A stretch of 36,850 nt of DNA, from positions 1-36,850 of the forward strand of contig JAFAZX010000030.1 in assembly GCA_019239425.1 (NCBI GenBank). Reading direction: 5' to 3'. This document shows, one piece after another, positions 1 through 7,148 of this stretch. Every line of letters begins with the position of its first letter. The stretch's first letter is position 1. A program made the position numbers and the translations under genes. The notes beneath the pieces were generated by a model. That model saw only the letters and a list, made by a program, of their open reading frames with translations. It made no database searches and was not told where the DNA came from. This DNA is from Acidobacteriota bacterium. GTDB taxonomy: Bacteria > Acidobacteriota > Blastocatellia > Pyrinomonadales > Pyrinomonadaceae.

Positions 1-86
1 TCGGGCGCTATAACTCCGAAGGCGTGCCGCTGAGGGCAGCGGCGAAAGGCGCGGTGAAGAAGGCTGTGAAGAAGCGCGCGGCTTAA
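1..86 (+). CDS. C-terminal tail of an Ala/Lys-rich protein (5' end outside window)
   Basis: An open frame starting at base 3 runs to a TAA at 84-86 and encodes about 27 residues ending in alternating Ala/Lys motifs (KGAVKKAVKKRAA). Basic Ala/Lys-rich tails are common on nucleic-acid-binding and ribosome-associated proteins, but nothing here identifies the family. The reading is supported by the strong Ala/Lys bias and by the change to non-coding, more AT-rich sequence right after the stop. It could also be a chance open frame. Confidence 0.4.
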   Translation, partial: GRYNSEGVPLRAAAKGAVKKAVKKRAA

Positions 87-87
87 A

Positions 88-140
88 CTACAAACCGGAC
101 ATATGATGTGCTACAAAAAGCGGACATCTTCACGTGCTAC
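88..140. repeat. Two imperfect direct repeats resembling a transposon end
   Basis: Unit 1 (88-110) and unit 2 (111-136) both begin CTACAAA, carry a CGGACAT core and end in GTG; a third unit begins at 137 (CTACGAAC) and fades. Tandem 20-26-bp sites of this type are the usual form of transposase-binding ends in IS21-, Tn552- and Tn7-like elements. They start two bases after the upstream stop codon. No transposase is nearby, so this is either a solo end or an element lying outside the window. The assignment to an element is inference. Confidence 0.4.
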
Positions 141-173
141 GAACACACAAATTTTTCAGCGCGGCCTCTTTGC

Positions 174-206
174 CAAAAAAAAGCGGAGCCTTAAGTGCAG
201 GCTCCG
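174..206 (-). terminator. Rho-independent terminator
   Basis: Arms CGGAGCCT (184-191) and AGGCTCCG (199-206) form a perfect 8-bp stem with a 7-nt loop. An A-run at about 174-182 becomes a U-tract on the minus strand directly after the stem. It lies about 210 bp downstream of the minus-strand regulator gene ending at 415, the only minus-strand transcript that could use it. Confidence 0.7.
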
Positions 207-414
207 TGCCGGGGCGAGGGTTTAAGTTGTGAGGGAGGTCAGAGGATTGGGGCAAGAGAGAGGCGATGGTCGAGGCCGAAGCTGCGCATAAACTGCCCAG
301 CCGACGCGCCTTCTATCCGGCCGCCGCGGGTGAGGTAACGAGCGGCCACCGCGGAGAATAACGCAGCTTTCGGGAAAGAGTCCTTAAGGAAGATGAAATT
401 ATTCCTAAAAATTC
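207..414. other. Non-coding stretch downstream of the regulator gene
   Basis: I see no convincing gene here. A weak inverted repeat (CCTTAAG at 382-388, CTTAAGG at 414-420) overlaps the stop codon of the regulator gene and may assist 3'-end formation. Open frames in this stretch are arginine-rich antisense or out-of-frame readings with no recognisable domain. Confidence 0.5.
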
Positions 415-2208
415 TTAAGGGGCCTGGACGTCGTCCGGGGCGAGGCCGGTGCGGCGCAGCATGTCCGCGAAGGCGGGGTCGGAGCGCAGGCTGTCGAAGA
501 GCGGCGACATCGCCAGGAGTTGGACGTACGAGCGCTCCTCGCAGGCCCTCTCCAAACTCTCGATGGCACGCGCCTTCTCGCCGAGCCCGGCGTAGACGAA
601 GGCGACGAAGAACGACGAGACGTACTTCTGCTCCGAGAGCTTCAGCATCCTGTTCAGGACGCGCCTCGCCTCGGCGCGGCGCCCCGAGATGGCGCAGAGG
701 TAGCCGAGGATGCCGAGCGGCTCCGGGTCGTTCTCCATCATGGCGACGGCCTTGCGTATCTCGGCGATGGCCTCCTCGTGGCGGCCCATCCGCTCGTAGA
801 CGATGCTGAGGACGCCGTAGGCGGTGGCGGTGTTCGGCTCGATGTCGATCGCCTCGCGGCACTCCTCGGCCGCGCGCTCGTAGTGGCGCGCGTAGTAGAG
901 CGCGCGGGCGGCGTTGACGCGCAGCGCCGGCGAGAGCGGGTCGAGGAGGAGCGCGCGGTCGACTTGGGCCACGGCCTCTTCCGCCCTCCCGCGCAGGGCC
1001 AGGAGGGTCGAGTAGCGGCTGCGCGCGATGGCGAGGTTCGGGTTAAGCTCGATGGCGCGGGCCAACTCCCGCTCGGCCTCGCGCCAGTTGAGGAGCATCA
1101 ACTCGACGAAGCCGAGCGCGGAGTGCGCCTCGGCCAGGGTCTCGTCGAGCGCGAGCGCCTCGTCCGCGGCGCGCCTGATCGCCGGCAGGCCGCTGTCCAC
1201 CGAGAGCGCGTTCAGGTAGACGAGGCTGATGTAGCAGTCGGCCAGCCCCGCGTGGGCCAGCGCATACTTCGGGTCGAGGCTGACGGCCTCCTCGAAGTAG
1301 CGGACGGCCCTGTCCACGTCCTTGAGCGTCCGCCTGTACCAGAAGTAGCGCCCCTTGAGGTAGAGCCGGTGCGCCTCCGGGTCGCGCGTCTGACTCTGGA
1401 GCGGCCCCGGCCCTTCGTCGCTCAAGACCCGGCTGCTCAGCTTCTCGGAGATTTCGGACGCGACCTCCTCCTGCACCTTGAGCACGTCCGAAGCGGGCCG
1501 GTCGTAGCGCTCGCCCCAAACCTGCGAGCCGTCGCCCACGTCCACCAGCTCCGCGCTGAGATGCACGCGCCCGCCGAGCTGCCGCAGCGCGCCGACCACG
1601 ACCGCCTGCACGCCCAGCTCCCGGCCGATCTGGCGCGCGTCGAGTTCGCTGCCCTTGTAGCGGAAGACGGTCGCGCGCGCCATCACGCGGAACTGCGGCT
1701 GGCGCGAGAGGCTGAAAATGATGTGCTCGGTGACGCCGTCCGAAAGGTACTCAAGCTCCTGGTCGCCGCCGACGTTGACGAAGGGCAGCACCGCCAGCGC
1801 GCCCACGGCCTCGCGCCGCGACTGCGAAGTCCCGGCCCTCACGCCCGCGGCTCCCTCCGCCGGCCCGGCGTTCTCCGCCGGAGGCCGCGCGACCCGCGCG
1901 ACGAAACGGTAGCCGCGCTTCGGCACCGTCTCGATGTAGAGGTGCTCGCCGCGCTTCTCGCCGAGCGTCCTGCGCAGGGCGCTCATGCTCACCGTCAGGT
2001 TGTTCTCCTCGACGAAGCTGTCCGCCCAGACCTCACGCAGTAAATCCTCCTTCCTGACCACCTCGCCCGCGTTCCCGAGCAGCATGAGGAGGATGTCGAA
2101 GAGCTTCGACGTGAGGTGCACGGGCGCGCCGTCGCGCAGCAGGCGCCGCCCCTCCACCTCCAGGCGGAAGGGGCCGAACTCGTAGGTCGTCGTCGCGGGC
2201 CTCACCAT
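415..2208 (-). CDS. Winged-helix DNA-binding protein with TPR repeats
   Basis: The product is 597 aa. Residues 1 to about 105 form an OmpR/CadC-type winged helix (Trans_reg_C) with the typical EVWADSFVEENNLTVS stretch and a closing KRGYRF motif. A middle domain of about 120 residues starts at AVLPFVNVGGD and resembles the FlgO/TolB-like segment found before TPRs in such proteins. The rest is TPR repeats rich in W/Y/A and DP pairs, ending SDPAFADMLRRTGL. This fits a cytoplasmic transcription regulator that senses partners through its TPRs; the signal is unknown. I chose ATG 2208, not the in-frame start at 2343, because the 45 extra residues are Arg-rich and without domain, and a good promoter (2315-2343) overlaps the longer start. 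The gene is apparently monocistronic. Confidence 0.88.
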   Translation of the reverse strand: MVRPATTTYEFGPFRLEVEGRRLLRDGAPVHLTSKLFDILLMLLGNAGEVVRKEDLLREVWADSFVEENNLTVSMSALRRTLGEKRGEHLYIETVPKRGYRFVARVARPPAENAGPAEGAAGVRAGTSQSRREAVGALAVLPFVNVGGDQELEYLSDGVTEHIIFSLSRQPQFRVMARATVFRYKGSELDARQIGRELGVQAVVVGALRQLGGRVHLSAELVDVGDGSQVWGERYDRPASDVLKVQEEVASEISEKLSSRVLSDEGPGPLQSQTRDPEAHRLYLKGRYFWYRRTLKDVDRAVRYFEEAVSLDPKYALAHAGLADCYISLVYLNALSVDSGLPAIRRAADEALALDETLAEAHSALGFVELMLLNWREAERELARAIELNPNLAIARSRYSTLLALRGRAEEAVAQVDRALLLDPLSPALRVNAARALYYARHYERAAEECREAIDIEPNTATAYGVLSIVYERMGRHEEAIAEIRKAVAMMENDPEPLGILGYLCAISGRRAEARRVLNRMLKLSEQKYVSSFFVAFVYAGLGEKARAIESLERACEERSYVQLLAMSPLFDSLRSDPAFADMLRRTGLAPDDVQAP

Positions 2209-2218
2209 GACTAAATCA

Positions 2219-2233
2219 GTCCGACGTTCGGAC
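2219..2233. promoter_or_regulatory. Perfect palindrome in the regulator leader
   Basis: GTCCGA-CGT-TCGGAC, a perfect 6+6 palindrome with a 3-bp centre, lies 11 bp upstream of the regulator ATG and downstream of its predicted -10 box. It could be an operator, for instance for autoregulation, or a small RNA hairpin near the ribosome binding region. No clear Shine-Dalgarno sequence is present, so the start region may be structured. Confidence 0.4.
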
Positions 2234-2314
2234 GAAAACCAGTATGGCTGCGTTCCGCGGGCGCACGGGCACCTTCGCTTGGCGGCAGAGATACTGGGAG
2301 AACGTGAGCGCCGG

Positions 2315-2343
2315 ATTATAGCTGGTAGGTCGCCGCCGAACAA
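2315..2343 (-). promoter_or_regulatory. Sigma-70-type promoter of the winged-helix/TPR regulator
   Basis: On the minus strand the -10 box is a perfect TATAAT (2315-2320) and the -35 box is TTGTTC (2338-2343), with a 17-bp spacer. Transcription would begin near 2308, giving a leader of about 100 nt before ATG 2208. Confidence 0.6.
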
Positions 2344-2350
2344 CGTAATA

Positions 2351-2391
2351 CGCCCGCCAGCACGACCTGCAAAGAATCGTGCCGGCGGGCG
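2351..2391 (-). terminator. Hairpin terminator after the oxidase/decarboxylase operon
   Basis: Arms 2351-2365 and 2377-2391 pair over 15 positions with one mismatch, around an 11-nt loop. It starts 23 bp past the decarboxylase stop (2414). No long U-tract follows, so it is a strong hairpin rather than a textbook terminator. Confidence 0.6.
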
Positions 2392-2413
2392 GCTTCTGTC
2401 AGTAAACGAACTT

Positions 2414-4132
2414 TTAGCGGCGGCGGCTGCCGCCCTCGCGGCGGTACTTGTGCTGCGGGACGGGCGTCTCCGCCAGCCGCTTCAACTGCGGGGCGAGGTC
2501 TTTCTGCGGGATGACGACCTCGACCAGGCTGGGCACGCCCTCGACGCCCTTGAGGCCGGCGAGCGCCGCGCGCAGCTCCTCGACCGTCTCGGCGCGGTAG
2601 CCTTGCGCGCCGAAGGCCTGCGCCAGCGCGCGGTAGTCCCACTGCGGCAGCACGTCGAAGGGCGCGAACTGCCCCTGCGGCGTGAACGCCTTGATGTCCA
2701 CGAACGCCTGCTCGATGGCGTAGGCGTTGTTGCTCATCACGAAGACGACGGCGTTGCTCTTGTGGTAGGCGAGGCTCGACATCTCCTGGCAGATCATGCG
2801 GAAGCCGCCGTCGCCGGCCACGACGAAGGGGCGCCGGCCGCTCGCGAGGCCGACGCCGAGCGCGCAGCCCGTCTCGTGCCCGAGCGAGCCCCACGCCGCC
2901 TGCGCCACGAAGCTGTCGCGCGGCAGCCCCATCAGGTTGCCGAAGACGTAGAGCGAGGTGCTCTCGCCGAGCACGAGCGAGACCTCTTCGAGCAGCCTCT
3001 CCCGTTTGATGAACCCGCCCAGCTCTTCGTAGAAGATGTTGTAGGAGAGCGCGTCTTCGGGTTTGTACACGGGCGGCGGGTCGGGCTCGACCTTCGGCAG
3101 CCTGTAGCGCCGCGGCTTCTGCTCCTTGAAGCGCCGGACGAGTCCTTCGAGGAAGTCCTTCAGCGTGACCTCTCGGTAGAACTGATAGCCGACCCGGGCC
3201 TCCTCGTCGTTCACCTCGACCATCTCGCCGTAGCTCGTCGCCATGATGTTGAGGTAGTCGTCCGTAATGATGGTGCCGAGCGCGAGGATGCAGTCGGACT
3301 CGTCCATCACGGCCCGCGTCAGCGCGGGCGAGGCCGGGCCGGCGTAGGTGCCGACGAACTGCTTCTGGCTCTCGTCGAGCACGGTCTTCGCCAGACTCGT
3401 CGTCGTGAAGTAGAGGCCGCTCGCGTCCAGGAGTTCCTGCAGCGCCTTCTGCAAACCGTAGCGGTGTATCTCCACGCCCGCCCAGACGACCGGAAGCCGT
3501 GCGCGCCGGACGCGCTCCCACGTCGCGTCGAGCGCGGCCCTGAGCGCGTCGGGGTCGCTCTTCGGCACTACGGCCGCGAGCCTCCCCGCCGGCGCGGCGC
3601 AGTTCAAAAGCCAGACGTCCTGCAGCACCTCGATGTAGATGGGGCGGTGGTGCGTGAGCATGGCCGTGACGGCGCGGTCGATCTGCGCGGGCGCCTCCGC
3701 GGGGTCGCGGATGATCTCGGAGGCGACGGTCACGTTCCGGAAGACTTTCTGGTCGGCGCGCAGGTCGCCCGTGCTGTGGTGGAAGAGAATCTTCTCCGTC
3801 TCTTCGAGCGCGCGCGACTTGGTGCCGGGGCTGGCGGAGATGACCGCCACGGGCAGGCGCTCGACGTAAGAGCCGGCCGTGCAGTTGAGGATGCTGAAGC
3901 CGCCGACGCCGTACTGCACGCAGGCCGCGCCCACGCCCTTGTAGCGGGCGTAGCCGTCGGCCGCGTAGCCGCAGCCCAGCTCGTTCATGTTCGGCACGCG
4001 CTCGATGCCCGGCGTCTGGTCGAGAGTTTCGAGGAAGGGGCCGGCGTAGTCGCCGGGGACGGTGAAGACGTGGCCGACCCCCGCCTGCTTGAGCCGCGTG
4101 AGAATGTAGCCTGAGACTGTCGTCGTCGCCAT
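2414..4132 (-). CDS. ThDP-dependent 2-keto-acid (indolepyruvate/phenylpyruvate-type) decarboxylase
   Basis: This 572-aa protein has the three-domain layout of pyruvate/indolepyruvate decarboxylases. The N-terminal pyrimidine-binding domain carries the catalytic Glu in NELGCGYAADGYAR (E51) and the paired active-site histidines in ILFHHSTGD (H118/H119). The C-terminal domain has the ThDP/Mg motif beginning GDGGFRM and ending in an asparagine pair about 30 residues later. Predicted role: decarboxylation of an aromatic or branched 2-keto acid to the aldehyde in the cytoplasm. A perfect Shine-Dalgarno (AGGAGGG) sits inside the last codons of the upstream oxidase gene, whose stop is 3 bp before this ATG, so the two are translationally coupled. 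The oxidase neighbour, which should make a keto acid, supports the substrate class. The exact substrate is not decided by sequence. Confidence 0.88.
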   Translation of the reverse strand: MATTTVSGYILTRLKQAGVGHVFTVPGDYAGPFLETLDQTPGIERVPNMNELGCGYAADGYARYKGVGAACVQYGVGGFSILNCTAGSYVERLPVAVISASPGTKSRALEETEKILFHHSTGDLRADQKVFRNVTVASEIIRDPAEAPAQIDRAVTAMLTHHRPIYIEVLQDVWLLNCAAPAGRLAAVVPKSDPDALRAALDATWERVRRARLPVVWAGVEIHRYGLQKALQELLDASGLYFTTTSLAKTVLDESQKQFVGTYAGPASPALTRAVMDESDCILALGTIITDDYLNIMATSYGEMVEVNDEEARVGYQFYREVTLKDFLEGLVRRFKEQKPRRYRLPKVEPDPPPVYKPEDALSYNIFYEELGGFIKRERLLEEVSLVLGESTSLYVFGNLMGLPRDSFVAQAAWGSLGHETGCALGVGLASGRRPFVVAGDGGFRMICQEMSSLAYHKSNAVVFVMSNNAYAIEQAFVDIKAFTPQGQFAPFDVLPQWDYRALAQAFGAQGYRAETVEELRAALAGLKGVEGVPSLVEVVIPQKDLAPQLKRLAETPVPQHKYRREGGSRRR

Positions 4133-4135
4133 CGC

Positions 4136-5866
4136 TTAGCCCTCCTGTATCTGCTGCAAGCAGTTCGGCGTGATGGACGGGTCGTTGAGGATTTTGCCGC
4201 CCGGGTCTTTGAACTCGACGCAGTCGTCGAGGTCGCCGCAGCCGGGGCAGGGGTTCGGCAGGAGCGCCGCGTTGTCCTTCTTCGGCAGCCACGAGGGCTT
4301 CCTCAGGCCGAAGAACTCCTGCAGCGTGCTCTCGGCCGTGTCGAGCGCGCCCTCGACCCAGCCCTGCCCGTACGAGTAGGCCTCGCCGACGATGTGGATG
4401 TCCTCGCCCGCGACCGGCTTGCGCATCCGGCACATGATCTGGTCGAGGCGGTAGTTGGCCTTCCACTCGTGCCAGCCGCCGCCGTAGGGGTCTTCGTTCC
4501 AGGTGTGGTAGACGGCCGAGTAGGGCTTGGGTATCTCGGGCAGCGCGTGCACCTGCGCCACCTGCTTGTTCGCGACGTAGACCATCTCGTCGGTCGGCTG
4601 GAACTCCATGCGCGGCACGATGTCGGTCACGCCCGGCTCGATGCAGGAAGGTCTGTACCCTTTGAACTCCGGCCCGTCCTCCAGGCCCTTCCAGAAGGGC
4701 ACGGTGCTGATGTCGTTGTAGCTCGCCATCAGGAGCGAGTTCATGAAGGGCAGGCCGCCCTCCTGCTCGGCCTCGGTGCCGAAGTAGTAGGTCTGCCGGA
4801 TGGGCAGGTCTGTGACCGAGCGCCCCGCGACCAGGCCCAGGGCGCGCCACCACGGCCGCTCGTAGGCGAGGCAGAGCTTGAAGGCGCTCTGGATGAGCAC
4901 GGAGCCGATGTTCTCCTTGAGCCAGGAGTCTTCGAAGAAGTCGCTCTTGATGAGTTCGAGCGAGCGGCGCGGCATGGCGAGGATGATCTTCTTGGCCCGC
5001 ACCTTGACGGGCTCGGCGGCCTTCGCGACCGTCTTGCGATCCTGCGTGACGGTCGGCTCGAAGACGAGCGTGTAGCGGTACTCGCCCGAGCCGATGATGA
5101 TCTCGGAGAGGCGGTGGTTCATCTGCACCCGGTTCTTCTGCGCCTGGCGGCCGGGCATCTTCCTGAAGCGCTCGGCGAGCGTGATGGGCAGTTGGTCGTA
5201 GCCGTCGCGCAGGGTGAGGAACTGGGTCTCGTCGTTGTACTCGGTGGCCGGGAGCTGCGTCACGGCGCTCGCGTTGGCGACGTTAGCGTCGTAGCCGCCC
5301 GCGTCCTTCATGAACTGGTAGCCCTCGTTCGAGAGCACGCGGTACATCAAGTCCCAGAAGCCGTACTGCCAGATGGGCTTCCCGAAGACCTTGATCTTCA
5401 TCTGGTCGCACAGGCTCAGGTTGGCGAAGTTCGGGTAGATGTTGTTCATCACCCGCACCTGGAGGTTCGTCGGGCCGAGCCCGCGCTCAGACCAGGCGAG
5501 GTTGTAGGGCACCTTGTTGGGGTCGGCCAGCTCGTGCAGGCGCAGGTGCTTGCCGCGCAGGTAGAAGATGTTGCAGTTGGAGCCGACCGGCGCGGGCGCG
5601 CCCATCGGGAAGTCTTTGGTCGGGAGCTTGAGGTGGTTGATGAGGTTCGTCACGACGGGGTGCTGCGAGGGGATGTAGCGCATGCCGCCGATCTCCGCCT
5701 TGACGTTCGGCATGCCGGGCAGCGTGACCGTGAAGAGTCGGCCGCCGATGCGGTCGCTGTATTCGAAGAGGGCGATGCGCGCGTCAGCCCCCTGCTCCTG
5801 CTGGAGACGCCAGGCGCAGTACGCGCCCGAGACGCCCCCGCCGACGACGGCGATGTCGAGGTCCAT
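4136..5866 (-). CDS. FAD-dependent amine/L-amino-acid oxidase family protein
   Basis: The product is 576 aa. The N-terminus carries a Rossmann FAD motif (G9-x-G11-x-x-G14), a ribose-binding acid (E35) and the RIGGR doublet (39-43). A GGMRY motif near residue 62 matches the substrate-arginine region of L-amino-acid oxidases. The C-terminus has the second flavin motif (IHIVGEAYSYGQGWVEGAL). The family oxidatively deaminates an amino acid to the 2-keto acid with H2O2; tryptophan or phenylalanine would suit the downstream decarboxylase (inference). ATG 5866 is preceded by AAGGAAGGTG, better than the in-frame start 24 codons upstream, which adds a Pro/Arg-rich stretch without homology. No signal peptide is seen. 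The last residues are Cys-rich (PGCGDLDDC), which is unusual and might be a metal or disulfide site. Confidence 0.82.
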   Translation of the reverse strand: MDLDIAVVGGGVSGAYCAWRLQQEQGADARIALFEYSDRIGGRLFTVTLPGMPNVKAEIGGMRYIPSQHPVVTNLINHLKLPTKDFPMGAPAPVGSNCNIFYLRGKHLRLHELADPNKVPYNLAWSERGLGPTNLQVRVMNNIYPNFANLSLCDQMKIKVFGKPIWQYGFWDLMYRVLSNEGYQFMKDAGGYDANVANASAVTQLPATEYNDETQFLTLRDGYDQLPITLAERFRKMPGRQAQKNRVQMNHRLSEIIIGSGEYRYTLVFEPTVTQDRKTVAKAAEPVKVRAKKIILAMPRRSLELIKSDFFEDSWLKENIGSVLIQSAFKLCLAYERPWWRALGLVAGRSVTDLPIRQTYYFGTEAEQEGGLPFMNSLLMASYNDISTVPFWKGLEDGPEFKGYRPSCIEPGVTDIVPRMEFQPTDEMVYVANKQVAQVHALPEIPKPYSAVYHTWNEDPYGGGWHEWKANYRLDQIMCRMRKPVAGEDIHIVGEAYSYGQGWVEGALDTAESTLQEFFGLRKPSWLPKKDNAALLPNPCPGCGDLDDCVEFKDPGGKILNDPSITPNCLQQIQEG

Positions 5867-6034
5867 GTTCACCTTCCTTCTGAGTCTGCGGGCAGTCCAA
5901 GTTCGGGGCGGACGCGGGGTGATGCTGCTGGGCGTCACGCCGGGGTCAAGAGGCGGGCGTCTTCAGAAAGCTTAACGCCGGGGCAGTGTGTTGAAGATTT
6001 CGTGTGGCAAAGGGCAACCGACGAAGACGCCGGA

Positions 6035-6064
6035 ACTTTATGCCGCCGCGCGTCCGACTGTCAA
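6035..6064 (-). promoter_or_regulatory. Sigma-70-type promoter of the oxidase/decarboxylase operon
   Basis: On the minus strand a perfect -35 TTGACA (6059-6064) is followed after 18 bp by TAAAGT (6035-6040). It would give a leader of about 160 nt before ATG 5866. It lies in the divergent intergenic region shared with the nuclease gene. Confidence 0.5.
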
Positions 6065-6110
6065 CGAATAATTTTTTCTGCCGTCCGACACTTCGTGATA
6101 CCTTCTGCGC

Positions 6111-7031
6111 GTGCCCAGAAGGAAACAGCAGACCAGTCTGCTCACGCTGCTCATCGTCATCGCCCTCTCGCTCGCGTGGGCCGCCTACAAGAAGTACTAC
6201 CGCGACGCCCCGCCGCGCGACAAGGCCGGCCGCGCGGGCACCACGACGACGCCGCCGCGCGCCCCGTCCGTCCCGAACGGCTCGCCGGCCGCGAACCTCC
6301 TCGCCGGCAACCCGAGCGGCGCCACGCCAGACCCTTCGAACCCCGACAACTATCTGATGGAGCGGCCCGGCTACGCCATCTCTTACAACCGGAGCAAGGC
6401 GATCCCGAACTGGGTCTCCTGGCGGCTCGACGCTTCCGACCTCGGCCCCGCCGAGCGCCAGAACGACTTCCGCCCGGACGACGCGCTCCCCGCCGGCTGG
6501 TACCACGTCACGCCCTCGGACTACACGGGCTCGGGCTTCGACCGCGGCCACATGACGCCCTCGGCCGACCACTCGGCCGACCCGCAGACGAACTCGGCCA
6601 CGTTCCTGATGACGAACATGGTGCCGCAGGCGCCGGACAACAATCAGGGGCCGTGGAAGCAGCTCGAAGAGTACGAGCGCGGGCTGGCCGCGCAGGGGAA
6701 CGAGTTGTACATCGTGGCCGGGCCGGCGGGCGTGGGCGGCGCCGGCTCCAGGGGGCAGGCCAACTCGACGCCGAACGGGAAGGTGACGGTGCCGGCGCAG
6801 ACCTGGAAGGCCATCCTCGTGCTGCCCGCGGGGGCGGACATCACGCAGGCCGGCCCCGACGCGCGGGCCATCGCGGTCATCATGCCGAACCGGCAGGGCA
6901 TCAAGAATCAGGACTGGCGCGGCTTCCGCGTGAGCGTGGACGAGGTGGAGCGTCTGACCGGCTACGACCTCTTCTCGGCCGCGCCGCCGCAGGCCCAGGC
7001 CGCGTTCGAGGCGAGGGTGGACGACAAATAA
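6111..7031 (+). CDS. DNA/RNA non-specific endonuclease (NUC1/DRGH family), membrane-anchored or secreted
   Basis: The product is 306 aa. Residues 1-5 are basic (PRRKQ) and residues 9-26 form a hydrophobic segment acting as signal peptide or N-terminal anchor. A low-complexity Thr/Pro/Ala linker follows to about residue 65. The nuclease domain carries the DRGH motif in GFDRGHMTPS (D144, catalytic H147) and the metal-site asparagines in the downstream MTNMVPQAPDNNQGPW segment. The family degrades DNA and RNA without sequence specificity, so an extracytoplasmic place fits nucleotide scavenging or competition. The start used is GTG 6111; no clear Shine-Dalgarno is present, so the exact start is uncertain. 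The gene is divergent from the oxidase operon. Confidence 0.88.
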   Translation: MPRRKQQTSLLTLLIVIALSLAWAAYKKYYRDAPPRDKAGRAGTTTTPPRAPSVPNGSPAANLLAGNPSGATPDPSNPDNYLMERPGYAISYNRSKAIPNWVSWRLDASDLGPAERQNDFRPDDALPAGWYHVTPSDYTGSGFDRGHMTPSADHSADPQTNSATFLMTNMVPQAPDNNQGPWKQLEEYERGLAAQGNELYIVAGPAGVGGAGSRGQANSTPNGKVTVPAQTWKAILVLPAGADITQAGPDARAIAVIMPNRQGIKNQDWRGFRVSVDEVERLTGYDLFSAAPPQAQAAFEARVDDK

Positions 7032-7109
7032 ATTAACCACAGAGACACAGAGGCACAGCTTGTCGAGTAATGCTCTTCAAGCTGTGCCTCTGTGTCTCTG
7101 TGGTTAATT
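7031..7109. repeat. Long palindromic extragenic repeat (31-bp stem)
   Basis: Arms 7031-7061 and 7079-7109 are perfect reverse complements around a 17-nt loop. The arm reads AATTAACCACAGAGACACAG and onward. The ACCACAGAGACACAGAG word is familiar from dispersed palindromes in many environmental bacterial genomes (from memory, not searched). It starts at the last base of the nuclease stop codon and lies between convergent genes, so it can also act as a bidirectional transcription stop. Confidence 0.8.
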
Positions 7110-7148
7110 CTCACCTAAGCACAAATCGCGCTCAGGTTCGGTTCGCCC

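Noticed and set aside
2207..4114. Long open reading frame antisense to the decarboxylase
   Set aside because: High GC and codon bias open the opposite strand; the product is low-complexity Arg/Val/Leu-rich, with no domain, and the opposite strand has clear ThDP motifs.
4394..7036. 880-codon plus-strand frame overlapping the oxidase and nuclease genes
   Set aside because: It is antisense to the oxidase and out of frame with the nuclease; no motif, and both true genes have catalytic motifs and ribosome binding sites.
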